Source: an uncultured bacterium
GTDB lineage: Bacteria > Bacillota > Clostridia > Oscillospirales > Ruminococcaceae
Direction of reading: 5' to 3'
Assembly: GCA_905214345.1 (NCBI GenBank)
Contig: CAJMLV010000014.1
Location: forward strand, 1-64,000
DNA: 64,000 nucleotides
The notes below the pieces were generated by a model that saw nothing but the letters and a program-made list of their open reading frames with translations, ran no database searches and was not told the DNA's origin. Shown here piece after piece: positions 50,728 to 59,457 of this stretch; the stretch's first letter is position 1; the number at the start of each line of letters is the position of its first letter. The translations under genes were made by a program, and so were the position numbers.

Positions 50728-51963
50728 TCAGAACGCCCACTCGCCGTTTTCGAAGATGACGACTTCCTCGCCGTTCTTGCGCACGCCGGTGATGCGGGTG
50801 TCGGGAGCGCCGATCATCACGTCCTCATGGATGGCGGAATCGTTCAGGCCCTTTTCCATCAGCTGGGCGCGGGTCAGCTTGGAACCGCCCTTGATGTTGG
50901 TGGGGTAGCCTGCGCCGAAGGCGATGTGGCAGGCGGCGTTTTCATCAAACAGAGTGTTGAAGAAGAGCACGCCGCTCTGGTTGATGGGGCTGGACGCCGG
51001 GACAAAGGCAATCTCGCCGATGCGGTCGGCGTTCTCGTCGGTAGTCAGCAGCTCGCCCAGCAGGTCGGCGTTCTTCTCGGCGCCGTGCTCGATGACTTTG
51101 CCGTCCTTGAAGGTGACGTGCCAGCCTTCGATGAGCTGACCGTTGTAGGCGTAGGGCTTGGTGCCGTAGACGATGCCGTCCACACGGTCACGGTGGGGCG
51201 CGCAGAACACTTCTTCGGTGGGGACGTTGGCGATGAACTCGGTGCCGTTTTCCGCCACGCTGGAAGCGCCTTCCCAGGTGCAGTCCTCCGCCAGGCCAAT
51301 GGTCAGGTCGGTGCCGTTGGCGCTCTGCAGGCGCACGCGGTCCAGGTCCCAGGCGTTGAGCTGGTCACGGCGGGCCTTGGTCTTGGCCACATGCTCTTTC
51401 CAGGCGGAAACGGGGTCGCCGGTAGTGACGCGGCAGACCTCAAAGATCAGCTGCCACAGCTTTTCCATAGCCTCTTCGGTGGGCATGCCGGGGAACACCT
51501 TGGCCGCCCAGCCGGGAGCGGGCACCGCCACCACGCACCACTGCACCCGGTCGTTCATGGTGTATTCCTGCCAGGGCTTGAGGAAGGTGCGCCGTGCCAG
51601 GTTCACCCGGTTCAGTTTGCCCGCGTCCAGACCGGCGAAAGCCTCGGGGTCGGCGGCATGGATGGCCAGGGTGCAGCAGCCGTCCGGGTCCTCGGCATAG
51701 TCCAGGTAGCTGCGCAGCTGGTAGGGCTTCATGGCGCAGAGGTCGGCCTCGTCGCCGTATTCCATCTGGATGCGGGACAGGCGCTCATCCTCCCAGCGGA
51801 CGACAACTTCCTTGGCGCCTGCCTCATAGCCCGCTTTGGCGCAGGCATGGGCAAACTCCGGCATGGTCACCGGGCAGCGGATGATGAAGTTCTGACGGGG
51901 ACGGACATTCACGCCCACCTTGACGACGAAATCAGCATAGAGCTGCAGATATTTCTGGTCCAT
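50728..51963 (-). CDS. M29-family aminopeptidase
   Basis: A 411-residue cytoplasmic metallo-aminopeptidase (AmpS/PepS type). Metal-binding residues are expected in EFIANVPTEEVFCAPHRDRVDG, FGAGYPTNIKGG and NDSAIHEDVMIGAPD, all present. The ATG at 51963 has AAGGAG upstream; the frame extends 20 codons further without a start signal. Monocistronic. Confidence 0.92.
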   Translation of the reverse strand: MDQKYLQLYADFVVKVGVNVRPRQNFIIRCPVTMPEFAHACAKAGYEAGAKEVVVRWEDERLSRIQMEYGDEADLCAMKPYQLRSYLDYAEDPDGCCTLAIHAADPEAFAGLDAGKLNRVNLARRTFLKPWQEYTMNDRVQWCVVAVPAPGWAAKVFPGMPTEEAMEKLWQLIFEVCRVTTGDPVSAWKEHVAKTKARRDQLNAWDLDRVRLQSANGTDLTIGLAEDCTWEGASSVAENGTEFIANVPTEEVFCAPHRDRVDGIVYGTKPYAYNGQLIEGWHVTFKDGKVIEHGAEKNADLLGELLTTDENADRIGEIAFVPASSPINQSGVLFFNTLFDENAACHIAFGAGYPTNIKGGSKLTRAQLMEKGLNDSAIHEDVMIGAPDTRITGVRKNGEEVVIFENGEWAF

Positions 51964-52094
51964 TGTATATTTCTCCTTTTCTCCGCCCGCGGAGCGGGTT
52001 CGGTCTTTGGATTCCACTGTCATTCAGTATACACGATGCCCGGCAAAAAGAAAAGATATGCCTGACAAAAGGTGGGTTCCCCGCCCCGCCGGGC

Positions 52095-52123
52095 TTGCAG
52101 ATGAGAACCGTTTCCGATATACT
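52095..52123 (+). promoter_or_regulatory. Promoter of the 168-residue membrane protein gene
   Basis: TTGCAG (52095-52100), 17-base spacer, TATACT (52118-52123). Confidence 0.6.
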
Positions 52124-52146
52124 GAGAAAAAAGGGAGGGATGGCCC

Positions 52147-52653
52147 GTGAAAACTGCCAACCGCAATCTGCTGATGTTTCTTGTACCCAGCGTGGTGGTG
52201 CTGCTGTTGGGCGTTCTGCTGCTGACCCATGGTGAAGCCATCATCGAGGGTGCCAAAGCCTTGTGGCCGGACACGCCCCAGGGAGAAGTGGACGACGTGG
52301 AAGGCTACGCCATGATCGCAGGCATGATCGGCACCGGGCTGGGTGGTCTGGCCGGGTTTGCGGTCCAGCTGGCTGGCATGCTGGCCATTGTGTACGCCGG
52401 TGCACTGCTGATTTTGAGCGTTGTTGCCCGGCTGGTATACGGCAAAACACCGGGGCGGGTCCTGGCCTACCGCATTGTGATGGGGCTGGATTTCCTTGTT
52501 CTGATGACCCCCTTCCCCGATATCCTGAAATCCTTCGTCCGGTCCCTGGCGGACGGCAGCTTTCTGCCCCTGTGCCTTGTGTACATCATGGTTTCCCTGG
52601 TCATGCTGGTGACGGGATGCCGCCGGACCTACTCCGGCCAGGTGTTCCGGTGA
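52147..52653 (+). CDS. Hypothetical four-helix membrane protein
   Basis: A 168-residue protein with predicted helices near residues 8-27, 58-78, 80-97 and 130-158. The start is a GTG with GGGAGG eight bases before. A GMIGTGLGGLAGF stretch is striking but no family was recognised. It stands alone between divergent aminopeptidase and convergent glyS genes, with its own promoter and terminator. Confidence 0.65.
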   Translation: MKTANRNLLMFLVPSVVVLLLGVLLLTHGEAIIEGAKALWPDTPQGEVDDVEGYAMIAGMIGTGLGGLAGFAVQLAGMLAIVYAGALLILSVVARLVYGKTPGRVLAYRIVMGLDFLVLMTPFPDILKSFVRSLADGSFLPLCLVYIMVSLVMLVTGCRRTYSGQVFR

Positions 52654-52677
52654 GATTTTCAACATAACAGACAAAAG

Positions 52678-52705
52678 TACCCCCGCCGGGCGGCGGAGGT
52701 CCTTT
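52678..52705. terminator. Shared terminator of the membrane protein gene and glyS
   Basis: ACCCCCGCC and GGCGGAGGT pair with one mismatch; CCTTTTTAT follows on the plus strand and TACTTTTG on the minus strand. Confidence 0.65.
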
Positions 52706-52732
52706 TTATATGGCGTAGTTGTCAGCCGAGAA

Positions 52733-54154
52733 TCAGAAAGCCACTTTCTTGGCAATGTAATCCTTCAGCTCGCTGATGGGCATGCGGACCTGCTCCATGG
52801 TGTCGCGGTCGCGCACGGTGACGCAGTTGTCGGCCTCGGTCTTGTCATCGCCCACGGTCTGGAAGTCCACGGTGATGCACAGCGGGGTGCCGATCTCGTC
52901 CTGACGGCGGTAACGCTTGCCGATGGAACCGGCATCGTCGAAGTCCACCATAAAGTCCTTGGCCAGCTCGTTGCGGATCTCCATAGCCTTGTCGGAGAGC
53001 TTCTTGGACAGAGGCAGCACAGCGCACTTGAAGGGAGCCAGGAAGGGATGCAGATGCAGAACGGTGCGTACATCCTCCTTGCCCTTGGAGTCGGTCAGGT
53101 GCTCTTCGTCGTAGGCTTCGCACAGGAAGGCCAGAGCCACACGGTCGCAGCCCAGGGACGGCTCGATGACATAGGGAATGTAATGCTCGTTGGTCTCGGG
53201 GTCGAAGTATTCCAGGCTCTTGCCGGAAGCTTCCTGATGGCGGCCCAGGTCGTAGTTGGTGCGGTCGGCAATGCCCCACAGTTCACCCCAGTCGGTGAAG
53301 GGGAAGGCATATTCGATGTCGGTGGTGGCACGGGAATAGAAGGCCAGCTCGGCGGCTTCATGGTCGCGCAGACGCAGGTTTTCTTCCTTGATGCCCAGGC
53401 TCAGCAGCCAGTTTCGGCAGAATTCCTTCCAGTAAGCGAACCATTCCAGGTCGGTGCCGGGCTTGCAGAAGAACTCACATTCCATCTGCTCGAACTCACG
53501 GGTGCGGAAGGTGAAGTTGCCGGGGGTGATCTCGTTGCGGAATGCCTTGCCCACCTGGCACACGCCGAAGGGCAGCTTGCGGCGGGTGGTGCGCTGGATA
53601 TTGGCAAAGTTGACAAAGATGCCCTGGGCGGTCTCGGGGCGCAGGTAGCAGGTGCTGCTGGAGTCCTCGGTGACGCCGATGGCGGTCTTGAACATCAGGT
53701 TGAACTTGCGGATGGGGGTGAAGTCATGCTTGCCGCAGACCGGGCAGACCACTTCCTCATGCTCGGCGATGAAAGCGTCCATCTCGTCAAAAGTCATGGC
53801 GTCCACGTCCACATTCTTGCCCTGCTCACAGTCGGCAATGAGCTTGTCGGCACGGTGGCGGCTCTTGCAGGCGCGGCAGTCCAGCAGCGGGTCCGAGAAG
53901 CTGGCCACGTGACCGGTAGTGACCCAGGTCTGGGGGTTCATCAGGATGGCGGCGTCCAGGCCCACGTTGTAGGGGCTTTCCTGCACGAACTTCTTCAGCC
54001 AGGCCTTCTTGACGTTGTTCTTGAACTCAACGCCCAGGGGACCGTAGTCCCAGCTGTTGGCCAGGCCGCCGTAGATCTCGCTGCCGGGGTAGATGTACCC
54101 GCGGTTTTTGCAAAGGTTGACGATCATGTCCAGAGTCTTTTCGCTGTTTTTCAC
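52733..54154 (-). CDS. glyS: Glycyl-tRNA synthetase (single-chain type)
   Basis: A 473-residue class II synthetase of the alpha2 (eukaryote/archaeal-like) type rather than the bacterial GlyQ/GlyS heterotetramer. Motif 1 region GGLANSWDYGPLG, zinc Cys sets (CRACKSRH; CPVCGKHD), motif 2 FRNEITPGNFTFRTREFEQMECEFF and motif 3 GCDRVALAFL are intact. The start is a GTG with GGAGGGAG upstream. Its 65-base leader is too short for a T-box. Confidence 0.96.
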   Translation of the reverse strand: MKNSEKTLDMIVNLCKNRGYIYPGSEIYGGLANSWDYGPLGVEFKNNVKKAWLKKFVQESPYNVGLDAAILMNPQTWVTTGHVASFSDPLLDCRACKSRHRADKLIADCEQGKNVDVDAMTFDEMDAFIAEHEEVVCPVCGKHDFTPIRKFNLMFKTAIGVTEDSSSTCYLRPETAQGIFVNFANIQRTTRRKLPFGVCQVGKAFRNEITPGNFTFRTREFEQMECEFFCKPGTDLEWFAYWKEFCRNWLLSLGIKEENLRLRDHEAAELAFYSRATTDIEYAFPFTDWGELWGIADRTNYDLGRHQEASGKSLEYFDPETNEHYIPYVIEPSLGCDRVALAFLCEAYDEEHLTDSKGKEDVRTVLHLHPFLAPFKCAVLPLSKKLSDKAMEIRNELAKDFMVDFDDAGSIGKRYRRQDEIGTPLCITVDFQTVGDDKTEADNCVTVRDRDTMEQVRMPISELKDYIAKKVAF

Positions 54155-54228
54155 TTTTTACTCTCCCTCCCGCGTGGCTGGCTGCCACACAAGCGATGTA
54201 TTCCCATGCCTTACGGCATAATGGGCTT

Positions 54229-54257
54229 ATTATAGCACATTGCCCACCCGCGGGCAA
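54229..54257 (-). promoter_or_regulatory. Promoter of glyS
   Basis: On the minus strand TTGCCC (54257-54252), 17-base spacer, TATAAT (54234-54229). Confidence 0.65.
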
Positions 54258-54277
54258 TAATATAACGCGGCGGGCTT

Positions 54278-54511
54278 TTACAGCAGCTGCGCCGCGATCT
54301 GCCGGGCCAGCGCCACCATGGTGGGCTTTGTATCCAGGGACGGGTCGGCCTGGGCCAGGGCGGAAAGTTCCTGCATCACCCGCTCCACCTTGCGCGGCGG
54401 AATGCCGATGCGACCCAGTTCCTTGGGGGTGATGCACACGGGCACAAAATCCTTGCCCACACTGCACAGGGCATGGGGGTTGAAGCCGTAGATCAGGCTG
54501 CTTCGTTTCAT
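54278..54511 (-). CDS. Hypothetical protein (77 aa)
   Basis: A small soluble protein starting MKRSSLIYGFNPHALCSVGKDF... with a helical C-terminal half (VERVMQELSALAQADPSL). The ATG at 54511 has AGAGAG upstream; a GTG six codons earlier lacks one. No known family recognised. It is directly upstream of glyS on the same strand and its 3' end abuts the glyS promoter. Confidence 0.5.
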   Translation of the reverse strand: MKRSSLIYGFNPHALCSVGKDFVPVCITPKELGRIGIPPRKVERVMQELSALAQADPSLDTKPTMVALARQIAAQLL

Positions 54512-54601
54512 GGCTGGACTCTCTTTCACCGTTTTTGGGGCGTTCGGGGCGGTCCGAACGGGGATTTTTCGGCTATAATCACCCTTTTTTCAAAAAAAGT
54601 G

Positions 54602-54630
54602 TTTATTTTGCGGCCAAAAAATACTATAAT
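54602..54630 (+). promoter_or_regulatory. Promoter of murC
   Basis: TTTATT (54602-54607), 17-base spacer, TATAAT (54625-54630), in an A+T-rich patch. Confidence 0.55.
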
Positions 54631-54706
54631 CATTATAACATGCATAAAAGCAGAATCAACCTGTCCCCGCTGCAGGCGGGCAGGCATTTTTTTGAGGTGA
54701 GGACCG

Positions 54707-56080
54707 ATGCCTTTTTTCACTACCTATGATCCCAAACTTCTGGATAACGTCAAGCACGTGCATCTGATCGGCTGCGGCGGGTCGGGGATGTATCCCCTGA
54801 TCCAGATCCTGCACGCCCGGGGGCTGACCCTGTCCGGTTCGGACGTGGAAGAGACCAAGATCACCGAGTCGGAACGTGCCATGGGCATGACCGTGACCCT
54901 GGGCCACGACGCCGCCAACATCCAGGGTGCGGACCTGGTGGTATACAGCGCCGCCATCCATGACGACAACCCCGAACTTTCCGCTGCCCGCGCCCACGGC
55001 ATCCCGTCGGTGGAGCGCAGCGTTCTGCTGGGTTTTGTGAGCCGGATGTACCCCCAGACGGTGGGTGTTTCCGGCACCCACGGCAAGACCACCACCTCCG
55101 GTATGATCACCACCATGCTGGAACTGGCCGGACGGGACCCGGCGGCGGTCATCGGCGGCAAGCTGCCCCTGATCGACGGCTACGGCAAGGCAGGCAGCGG
55201 CCAGACTGCGGTCATCGAGTCCTGTGAGTATCACGAGACTTTCCTGCACCTGACCCCCTACATCGGCGTGATCCTGAACATCGACAACGATCACCTGGAA
55301 TACTACCACACCATGGGCAAGCTGAAGCTGGCTTTCCAGAAGTTTGCCCTGCTGTCCCGCACGGTGGTGTTCAACATGGACGACCACAACACCGTGGACG
55401 TGGTCAACTCCATCGACCGCCCGGTGCTTTCCTTCGGCATCGAGGAGGAAGCCCGTTTCCGCGCGGTGAATATCAAAGAATACCGCCCCGGCTTCTATGA
55501 ATTCGACGTGGAGGAGCTGGACGATCACTTTGCCCACCTGCGTCTGGGCGTGCCGGGTTACCACAACATCTACAACGCTCTGGCCATGTGCTGCTGCGTG
55601 CGTCCGCTGGGCCTCTCCCCCGCCGACGCCGAGCGCGCCGCCGAAGCCTTCAAGGGCACCGGCCGCCGTTTCGAGGTCAAGGGCGAAACTCCTGCCGGCG
55701 CCGTGGTGGTGGACGATTACGCCCATCATCCCGCCGAGCTGGCCGCCACCCTGGCCACCGCCCACAAGATGGGGTATGACCGCATCATCGCGGTGCATCA
55801 GCCCTTCACTTACAGCCGTACCAAGGCCCTGATGGACGATTTCGCCCAGGTGCTGAACACCGCCGACGTCTGCGTGCTGCTGCCCATCATGGGCAGCCGT
55901 GAGGTGGATGACGGCAGCGTACACACCGAGGATCTGGCTGCCAAGATTCCCGGCAGCGTGGTCACCGACGGACTGGAAAGCGCCGCCGCCTGGGTGCGGG
56001 AGAACGCCAAGAAGGGCGATCTGGTGGTCTGCATGAGCTGCGGCGACCTGTACAAGGCCGCCGACCTGATGGTTCGCTGA
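54707..56080 (+). CDS. murC: UDP-N-acetylmuramate--L-alanine ligase
   Basis: A 457-residue Mur ligase that adds L-Ala to UDP-MurNAc in peptidoglycan synthesis. Residues about 18-26 (HLIGCGGSGM) begin the UDP-substrate domain. The ATP loop is GVSGTHGKTTTSGM (about 120-133), and the C-terminal domain has VVDDYAHHPAEL and HQPFTYSRT. GAGGTGAGG precedes the ATG. It is transcribed alone and not in a mur cluster. Confidence 0.95.
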   Translation: MPFFTTYDPKLLDNVKHVHLIGCGGSGMYPLIQILHARGLTLSGSDVEETKITESERAMGMTVTLGHDAANIQGADLVVYSAAIHDDNPELSAARAHGIPSVERSVLLGFVSRMYPQTVGVSGTHGKTTTSGMITTMLELAGRDPAAVIGGKLPLIDGYGKAGSGQTAVIESCEYHETFLHLTPYIGVILNIDNDHLEYYHTMGKLKLAFQKFALLSRTVVFNMDDHNTVDVVNSIDRPVLSFGIEEEARFRAVNIKEYRPGFYEFDVEELDDHFAHLRLGVPGYHNIYNALAMCCCVRPLGLSPADAERAAEAFKGTGRRFEVKGETPAGAVVVDDYAHHPAELAATLATAHKMGYDRIIAVHQPFTYSRTKALMDDFAQVLNTADVCVLLPIMGSREVDDGSVHTEDLAAKIPGSVVTDGLESAAAWVRENAKKGDLVVCMSCGDLYKAADLMVR

Positions 56081-56110
56081 GTTTTCCACAAAAAAGGCAA
56101 AAGATGTGCA

Positions 56111-56147
56111 AAAAATCCCCGTGCCGGAACCCGGCACGGGGATTTTG
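56111..56147. terminator. Bidirectional terminator after murC and the ABC transporter
   Basis: AAAATCCCCGTGCCGG pairs with its perfect complement across a very short loop, with A/T tracts on both sides. Confidence 0.9.
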
Positions 56148-56169
56148 GTTTGTATCGGTTCAAAAAGGA

Positions 56170-56988
56170 TCACTGGGCGCCCTCTTCGGTCTTGCTCAGC
56201 AGCACCCGGTCGTCATCCAGCACATGACCGGCGTTCTTGGCAAACCGCTGCAGCAGATCGTCCACGGTCAGACCCTCCCGCTCCGGCCCGGCGATGTCCA
56301 GCACGATGCGGCCGCTGTCCATCATCAGGGTGCGGTTGCCCAGGGTCAGAGCGTCGTGCATGTTGTGGGTGATCATCAGGCAGGTGATGTGGTTTTCGGC
56401 CACGATGTTTTTGGTCAGTTCCAGCACCTTCTCGGCAGTGGCGGGGTCCAGCGCGGCGGTGTGTTCGTCCAGCAGCAGGAGTTTGGGTGTGACCAGGGTG
56501 GCCATGAGCAGGGTCAGCGCCTGACGCTGACCGCCGGAGAGCAGGCCCACCGGCTGTTTCATCCGGTTTTCCAGCCCCAGACCCAGCTGGGCCAGCTTCT
56601 GGGCAAAGAGTTCCCGGTCCGCCCGGGTGATGCGGGAGAAAGACGAAGTTTTCTTGGATGCCCGCAGATAGGCCAGGGCCAGGTTTTCCTCAATGGTCAT
56701 GTGGGGGGCGGTGCCGCGCAGAGGGTCCTGGAACATGCGGCCGATGGTTTTGGAACGGCGGTAATCCGGCAGGAAGGTGATGTCCTGCCCGTCCAGGATG
56801 ATGCTGCCGGTATCCGGGATGAAAGAGCCCGCAATGGCATTGAACAGGGTGGATTTGCCTGCGCCGTTGGAGCCTACAATGGTGGCAAAATCCCCGGGAT
56901 GCAGGTGCAGGTTCACCCCGGTCAGGGCCTTTTTCTCGTTGACGGTGCCGGGGTTAAAGGTCATGCCCACGTTTTTCAGCTCAAGCAT
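56170..56988 (-). CDS. ABC transporter ATP-binding protein (TrpZ-like)
   Basis: A 272-residue ABC ATPase with Walker A GSNGAGKST (about residues 38-46), the signature LLSGGQRQALTLL, Walker B LLLLDEHTAALD and H-loop ITHNMHDAL. The ATG at 56988 has GGAGG upstream and overlaps the permease stop by 8 bases. It energises the amino-acid importer encoded with the permease and lipoprotein upstream. Confidence 0.9.
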   Translation of the reverse strand: MLELKNVGMTFNPGTVNEKKALTGVNLHLHPGDFATIVGSNGAGKSTLFNAIAGSFIPDTGSIILDGQDITFLPDYRRSKTIGRMFQDPLRGTAPHMTIEENLALAYLRASKKTSSFSRITRADRELFAQKLAQLGLGLENRMKQPVGLLSGGQRQALTLLMATLVTPKLLLLDEHTAALDPATAEKVLELTKNIVAENHITCLMITHNMHDALTLGNRTLMMDSGRIVLDIAGPEREGLTVDDLLQRFAKNAGHVLDDDRVLLSKTEEGAQ

Positions 56989-57901
56989 TTCTGCCACCTC
57001 CCTGCCGGTTTGCGGCGCGGCGGCGCTGCGCAAAGGCCACATTCTTGCGGATGGTGGGCGCAGCGATGGCCAGGCCCACGATCACGGCGGACAAGAGTTT
57101 CATACATTCGGAGGGCACATTGACGCGCAGCGCCAGGGCGATGATAAAGCGGTAGATCACGCTGCCGCCGATGGCTGCCGCAGCCTTGACCCACAGGCCG
57201 CCCCTGGCGAAGATGGTCTCGCCGATGATGAGGGAAGCCAGCCCGATGACCACCATGCCGGTGCCCAGGTTGATGTCCGCCGAGCGCTGGTACTGGGCCA
57301 GCACCGCGCCGGAAAGAGCGGTCATGCTGTTGGCCACACACAGGCCCACCGTGACGGTGAAAGCGGTGTTGATGGAACTGGCCCGGACCATGTCCGGGTT
57401 GTCGCCGGTGGCGCGGATGGACAGGCCCAGCCGGGTGCCCAGGAAGAGGACCAGCAGCACGCAGACCACCAGGGCCACCGCAACGGACACCACCAGCTTA
57501 TAAGGAGAGTTTTCCCCCATCAGGTCCTGCATGATGGTAAACACCGTGGTGGTCTTGAGCATGGGCACGTTGGAAGAAAAGCCCATGATGGCCAGGTTCA
57601 CGGTATACAGGCCGGTATTGGTGACAATGCCCGCCAGAATGGAGGGAACCCCCAGGCGGGTCTGGAGGAAGGCCGTGACGAAACCGGCGCAGGAACCGGC
57701 CAGAATGGCCAGGAACAGCCCCAGGAAAGGGAGTCCGGCCACAGCCGCGGTGGCGGAGACGGCACACCCCAGGGTGAAGGCGCCGTCTGTGGTCATATCC
57801 GCGATGTTAAGCACGCGGAAGCTGAGGAACAGCGCCATGGCCACAAGGGAATAAATGCAGCCCAGTTCCAGTGCGCTCTGAATAATGGCGATCGAAAACA
57901 T
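56981..57901 (-). CDS. ABC transporter permease (TrpY-like)
   Basis: A 306-residue permease of the branched-chain/ribose-like (BPD_transp_2) fold with eight or more helices. The coupling-type segment LGLSIRATGDNPDMVRASSIN is near the middle. Family neighbours transport tryptophan or related substrates with ABC_sub_bind lipoproteins. Confidence 0.88.
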   Translation of the reverse strand: MFSIAIIQSALELGCIYSLVAMALFLSFRVLNIADMTTDGAFTLGCAVSATAAVAGLPFLGLFLAILAGSCAGFVTAFLQTRLGVPSILAGIVTNTGLYTVNLAIMGFSSNVPMLKTTTVFTIMQDLMGENSPYKLVVSVAVALVVCVLLVLFLGTRLGLSIRATGDNPDMVRASSINTAFTVTVGLCVANSMTALSGAVLAQYQRSADINLGTGMVVIGLASLIIGETIFARGGLWVKAAAAIGGSVIYRFIIALALRVNVPSECMKLLSAVIVGLAIAAPTIRKNVAFAQRRRAANRQGGGRNA

Positions 57902-57949
57902 GGTGGGCAGGACCTACCTTTCGGGAAAATGGTTTTGACAAAGGCAAAA

Positions 57950-57974
57950 GCAGCGCCTTGTCTGCGTGCGCTGC
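57950..57974 (-). terminator. Intergenic hairpin between the lipoprotein and permease genes
   Basis: GCAGCGC pairs with GCGCTGC, followed on the minus strand by TTTTGCCTTTG. A partial terminator here would give more binding protein than permease, as in many ABC operons. Confidence 0.45.
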
Positions 57975-57994
57975 CTGCCGTTGAAGATACGGGA

Positions 57995-58987
57995 TTATTC
58001 CGCCGCGGTGACGACTTCCTTCAGGGTACCGCCCAGGGAGGTGTAGACGCTGGGATCGATGCCCAGGGCTTCGGCGGTTTCGGTGTTGACGGTGATGATG
58101 CCGCCTTCCATCACATGGAATTCGGGCACGGTACCGGTCTGCAGCACATCCAGGGCCATATCGGCGGTCTTGGTGCCCAGGTCGGTGTAGTTGACGCCGC
58201 AGGTGGCCAGCGCGCCGGCGGTAACAAAGCTGTCGGCGCCGGTGTAATAGGGCACGCCCGCCTTGGTCAGGGTCTCGCTGACGGCGGCAGCTGCCGCCAT
58301 GACCACGTTATCGGTGGGAGTAAAGACGGCGTCGGCCTTGTCGGCCAGGTTGGCAGCCGCGCTCAGCACTTCGTCGTTGGTGTTGCCGGTGGCTTCCACA
58401 TAGGCGATGCCCTTCTCGTCCAGGTAGGCCTTGGCTTCCTCAATGGGGGTTTCGGAATTGGGCTCGGAGTTGGAGTACAGCAGCCCCACGGTCTGGATGT
58501 CGGGGTCGGCGGCAAACATCATATCCAGGATGAACTTGGTGTCCAGGGCATCGGAGGTACCGGTGACATAGTCGATGCCGGTGAGTTCGGCAGATTCGGG
58601 GTCAGAGATGGCGGCGTAGATCACCGGGGTCTGGGAATCCGCCGCGGCGGTGGTCATGCACTGGGCTGCCAGAGAAGCGATGGGAATGATGGCGTCGTAA
58701 CCATCGGAAACCACCTGGGTGCCGATCTGGTTCAGGGTGGTGGCGTCATTCTGGCCGTTGAAGTCCTTGTATTCGATGGTGATGCCCAGTTCGGCGGCCT
58801 TGGCGTCCAGCTCGGCCTCAATGGCGGTGCGGATCTCATCCAGGCTGGAGTGGTCCAGCTGCTGCACGATGGCAATGCGGTAATCGGCCTCGGACGCAGA
58901 AGCGCCGGAACCGGTGCCGGTGCTGCCGCAGGCGGCAAGAGAGAGGCTCATGGTGGCGGCGGTGAGAATAGCAATGGTCTTTTTCAT
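57995..58987 (-). CDS. ABC transporter substrate-binding lipoprotein (TrpX-like)
   Basis: A 330-residue ABC_sub_bind-family protein. Its lipoprotein signal ends in LSLAACG (Cys about residue 20), a site for the Lgt encoded in this window. RIAIVQQLDHSSLDEIRTAIEAE and VFTPTDNVVMAAAAAV are typical of the tryptophan/tyrosine-linked subfamily. The ATG at 58987 has AAAGGA upstream; earlier in-frame ATGs lack one. A T-box with a likely UGG specifier precedes the operon, supporting tryptophan as substrate. Confidence 0.88.
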   Translation of the reverse strand: MKKTIAILTAATMSLSLAACGSTGTGSGASASEADYRIAIVQQLDHSSLDEIRTAIEAELDAKAAELGITIEYKDFNGQNDATTLNQIGTQVVSDGYDAIIPIASLAAQCMTTAAADSQTPVIYAAISDPESAELTGIDYVTGTSDALDTKFILDMMFAADPDIQTVGLLYSNSEPNSETPIEEAKAYLDEKGIAYVEATGNTNDEVLSAAANLADKADAVFTPTDNVVMAAAAAVSETLTKAGVPYYTGADSFVTAGALATCGVNYTDLGTKTADMALDVLQTGTVPEFHVMEGGIITVNTETAEALGIDPSVYTSLGGTLKEVVTAAE

Positions 58988-59123
58988 GGTTGGCATCCTT
59001 TCTTCAAAGCGAATCATGTGGTTGGGACGGACGATGGTGTTCAGCGCCGCCATCGCTCTGCCAGACGGATGTGTTTCATGGTTGCAACCCCCTGTTTTGT
59101 GTCAGGATCGTCTGCCGCGGGCA

Positions 59124-59396
59124 AATAAAAACTGCCCTTGCACAGACCAATCGCCTGTGCAAGGGCAGGAAACAATTCCTGTGGTGCCACCTTGCTTGCC
59201 GTGCCTGGCACGGCCACTCTGCGGAGAGCAATCACTCCCCTGCCCTGTAACGGGGGCTTCCGTCAGCGGATACTCAGGCCGCAGCCTTTTCCCCGTGCCC
59301 TCGGCGAACCATTTGTCTGCCCCGCTTTCCGCCCCGTTCCCAGCATCGGGGGCTCTCTGCAGGCGCGCCGGCAGTTTTACTTTCGCCTCATCGGTT
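59124..59396 (-). ncRNA. T-box riboswitch, probably tryptophan-specific
   Basis: On the minus strand, stem I starts with GGCGAA (paired with TTCGCC). It has the AGTA of the specifier loop and AGAGAG and GATGCTG elements in the upper arm. The 3' side of the specifier loop reads GACAAATGG, giving a UGG codon against the lower stem. The T-box motif AAGGTGGCACCACAGG is at 59193-59178. The terminator is CTGCCCTTGCACAG with its complement (59168-59132), followed by TTTTTATTT. Uncharged tRNA binding would favour the antiterminator and transporter expression. Confidence 0.88.
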
Positions 59397-59402
59397 TAGC
59401 TA

Positions 59403-59431
59403 ATTAAAGCACAGTTCCACGGTTTTGTCAA
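59403..59431 (-). promoter_or_regulatory. Promoter of the T-box-controlled transporter operon
   Basis: On the minus strand TTGACA (59431-59426), 17-base spacer, TTTAAT (59408-59403), just before the riboswitch. Confidence 0.8.
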
Positions 59432-59457
59432 CACTTGCGCAAAACTTTTCGTTCAAA

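Noticed and set aside
54155..54240. Possible T-box or other riboswitch before glyS
   Set aside because: Only about 65 bases lie between the predicted start and the GTG; there is no T-box motif, just small hairpins.
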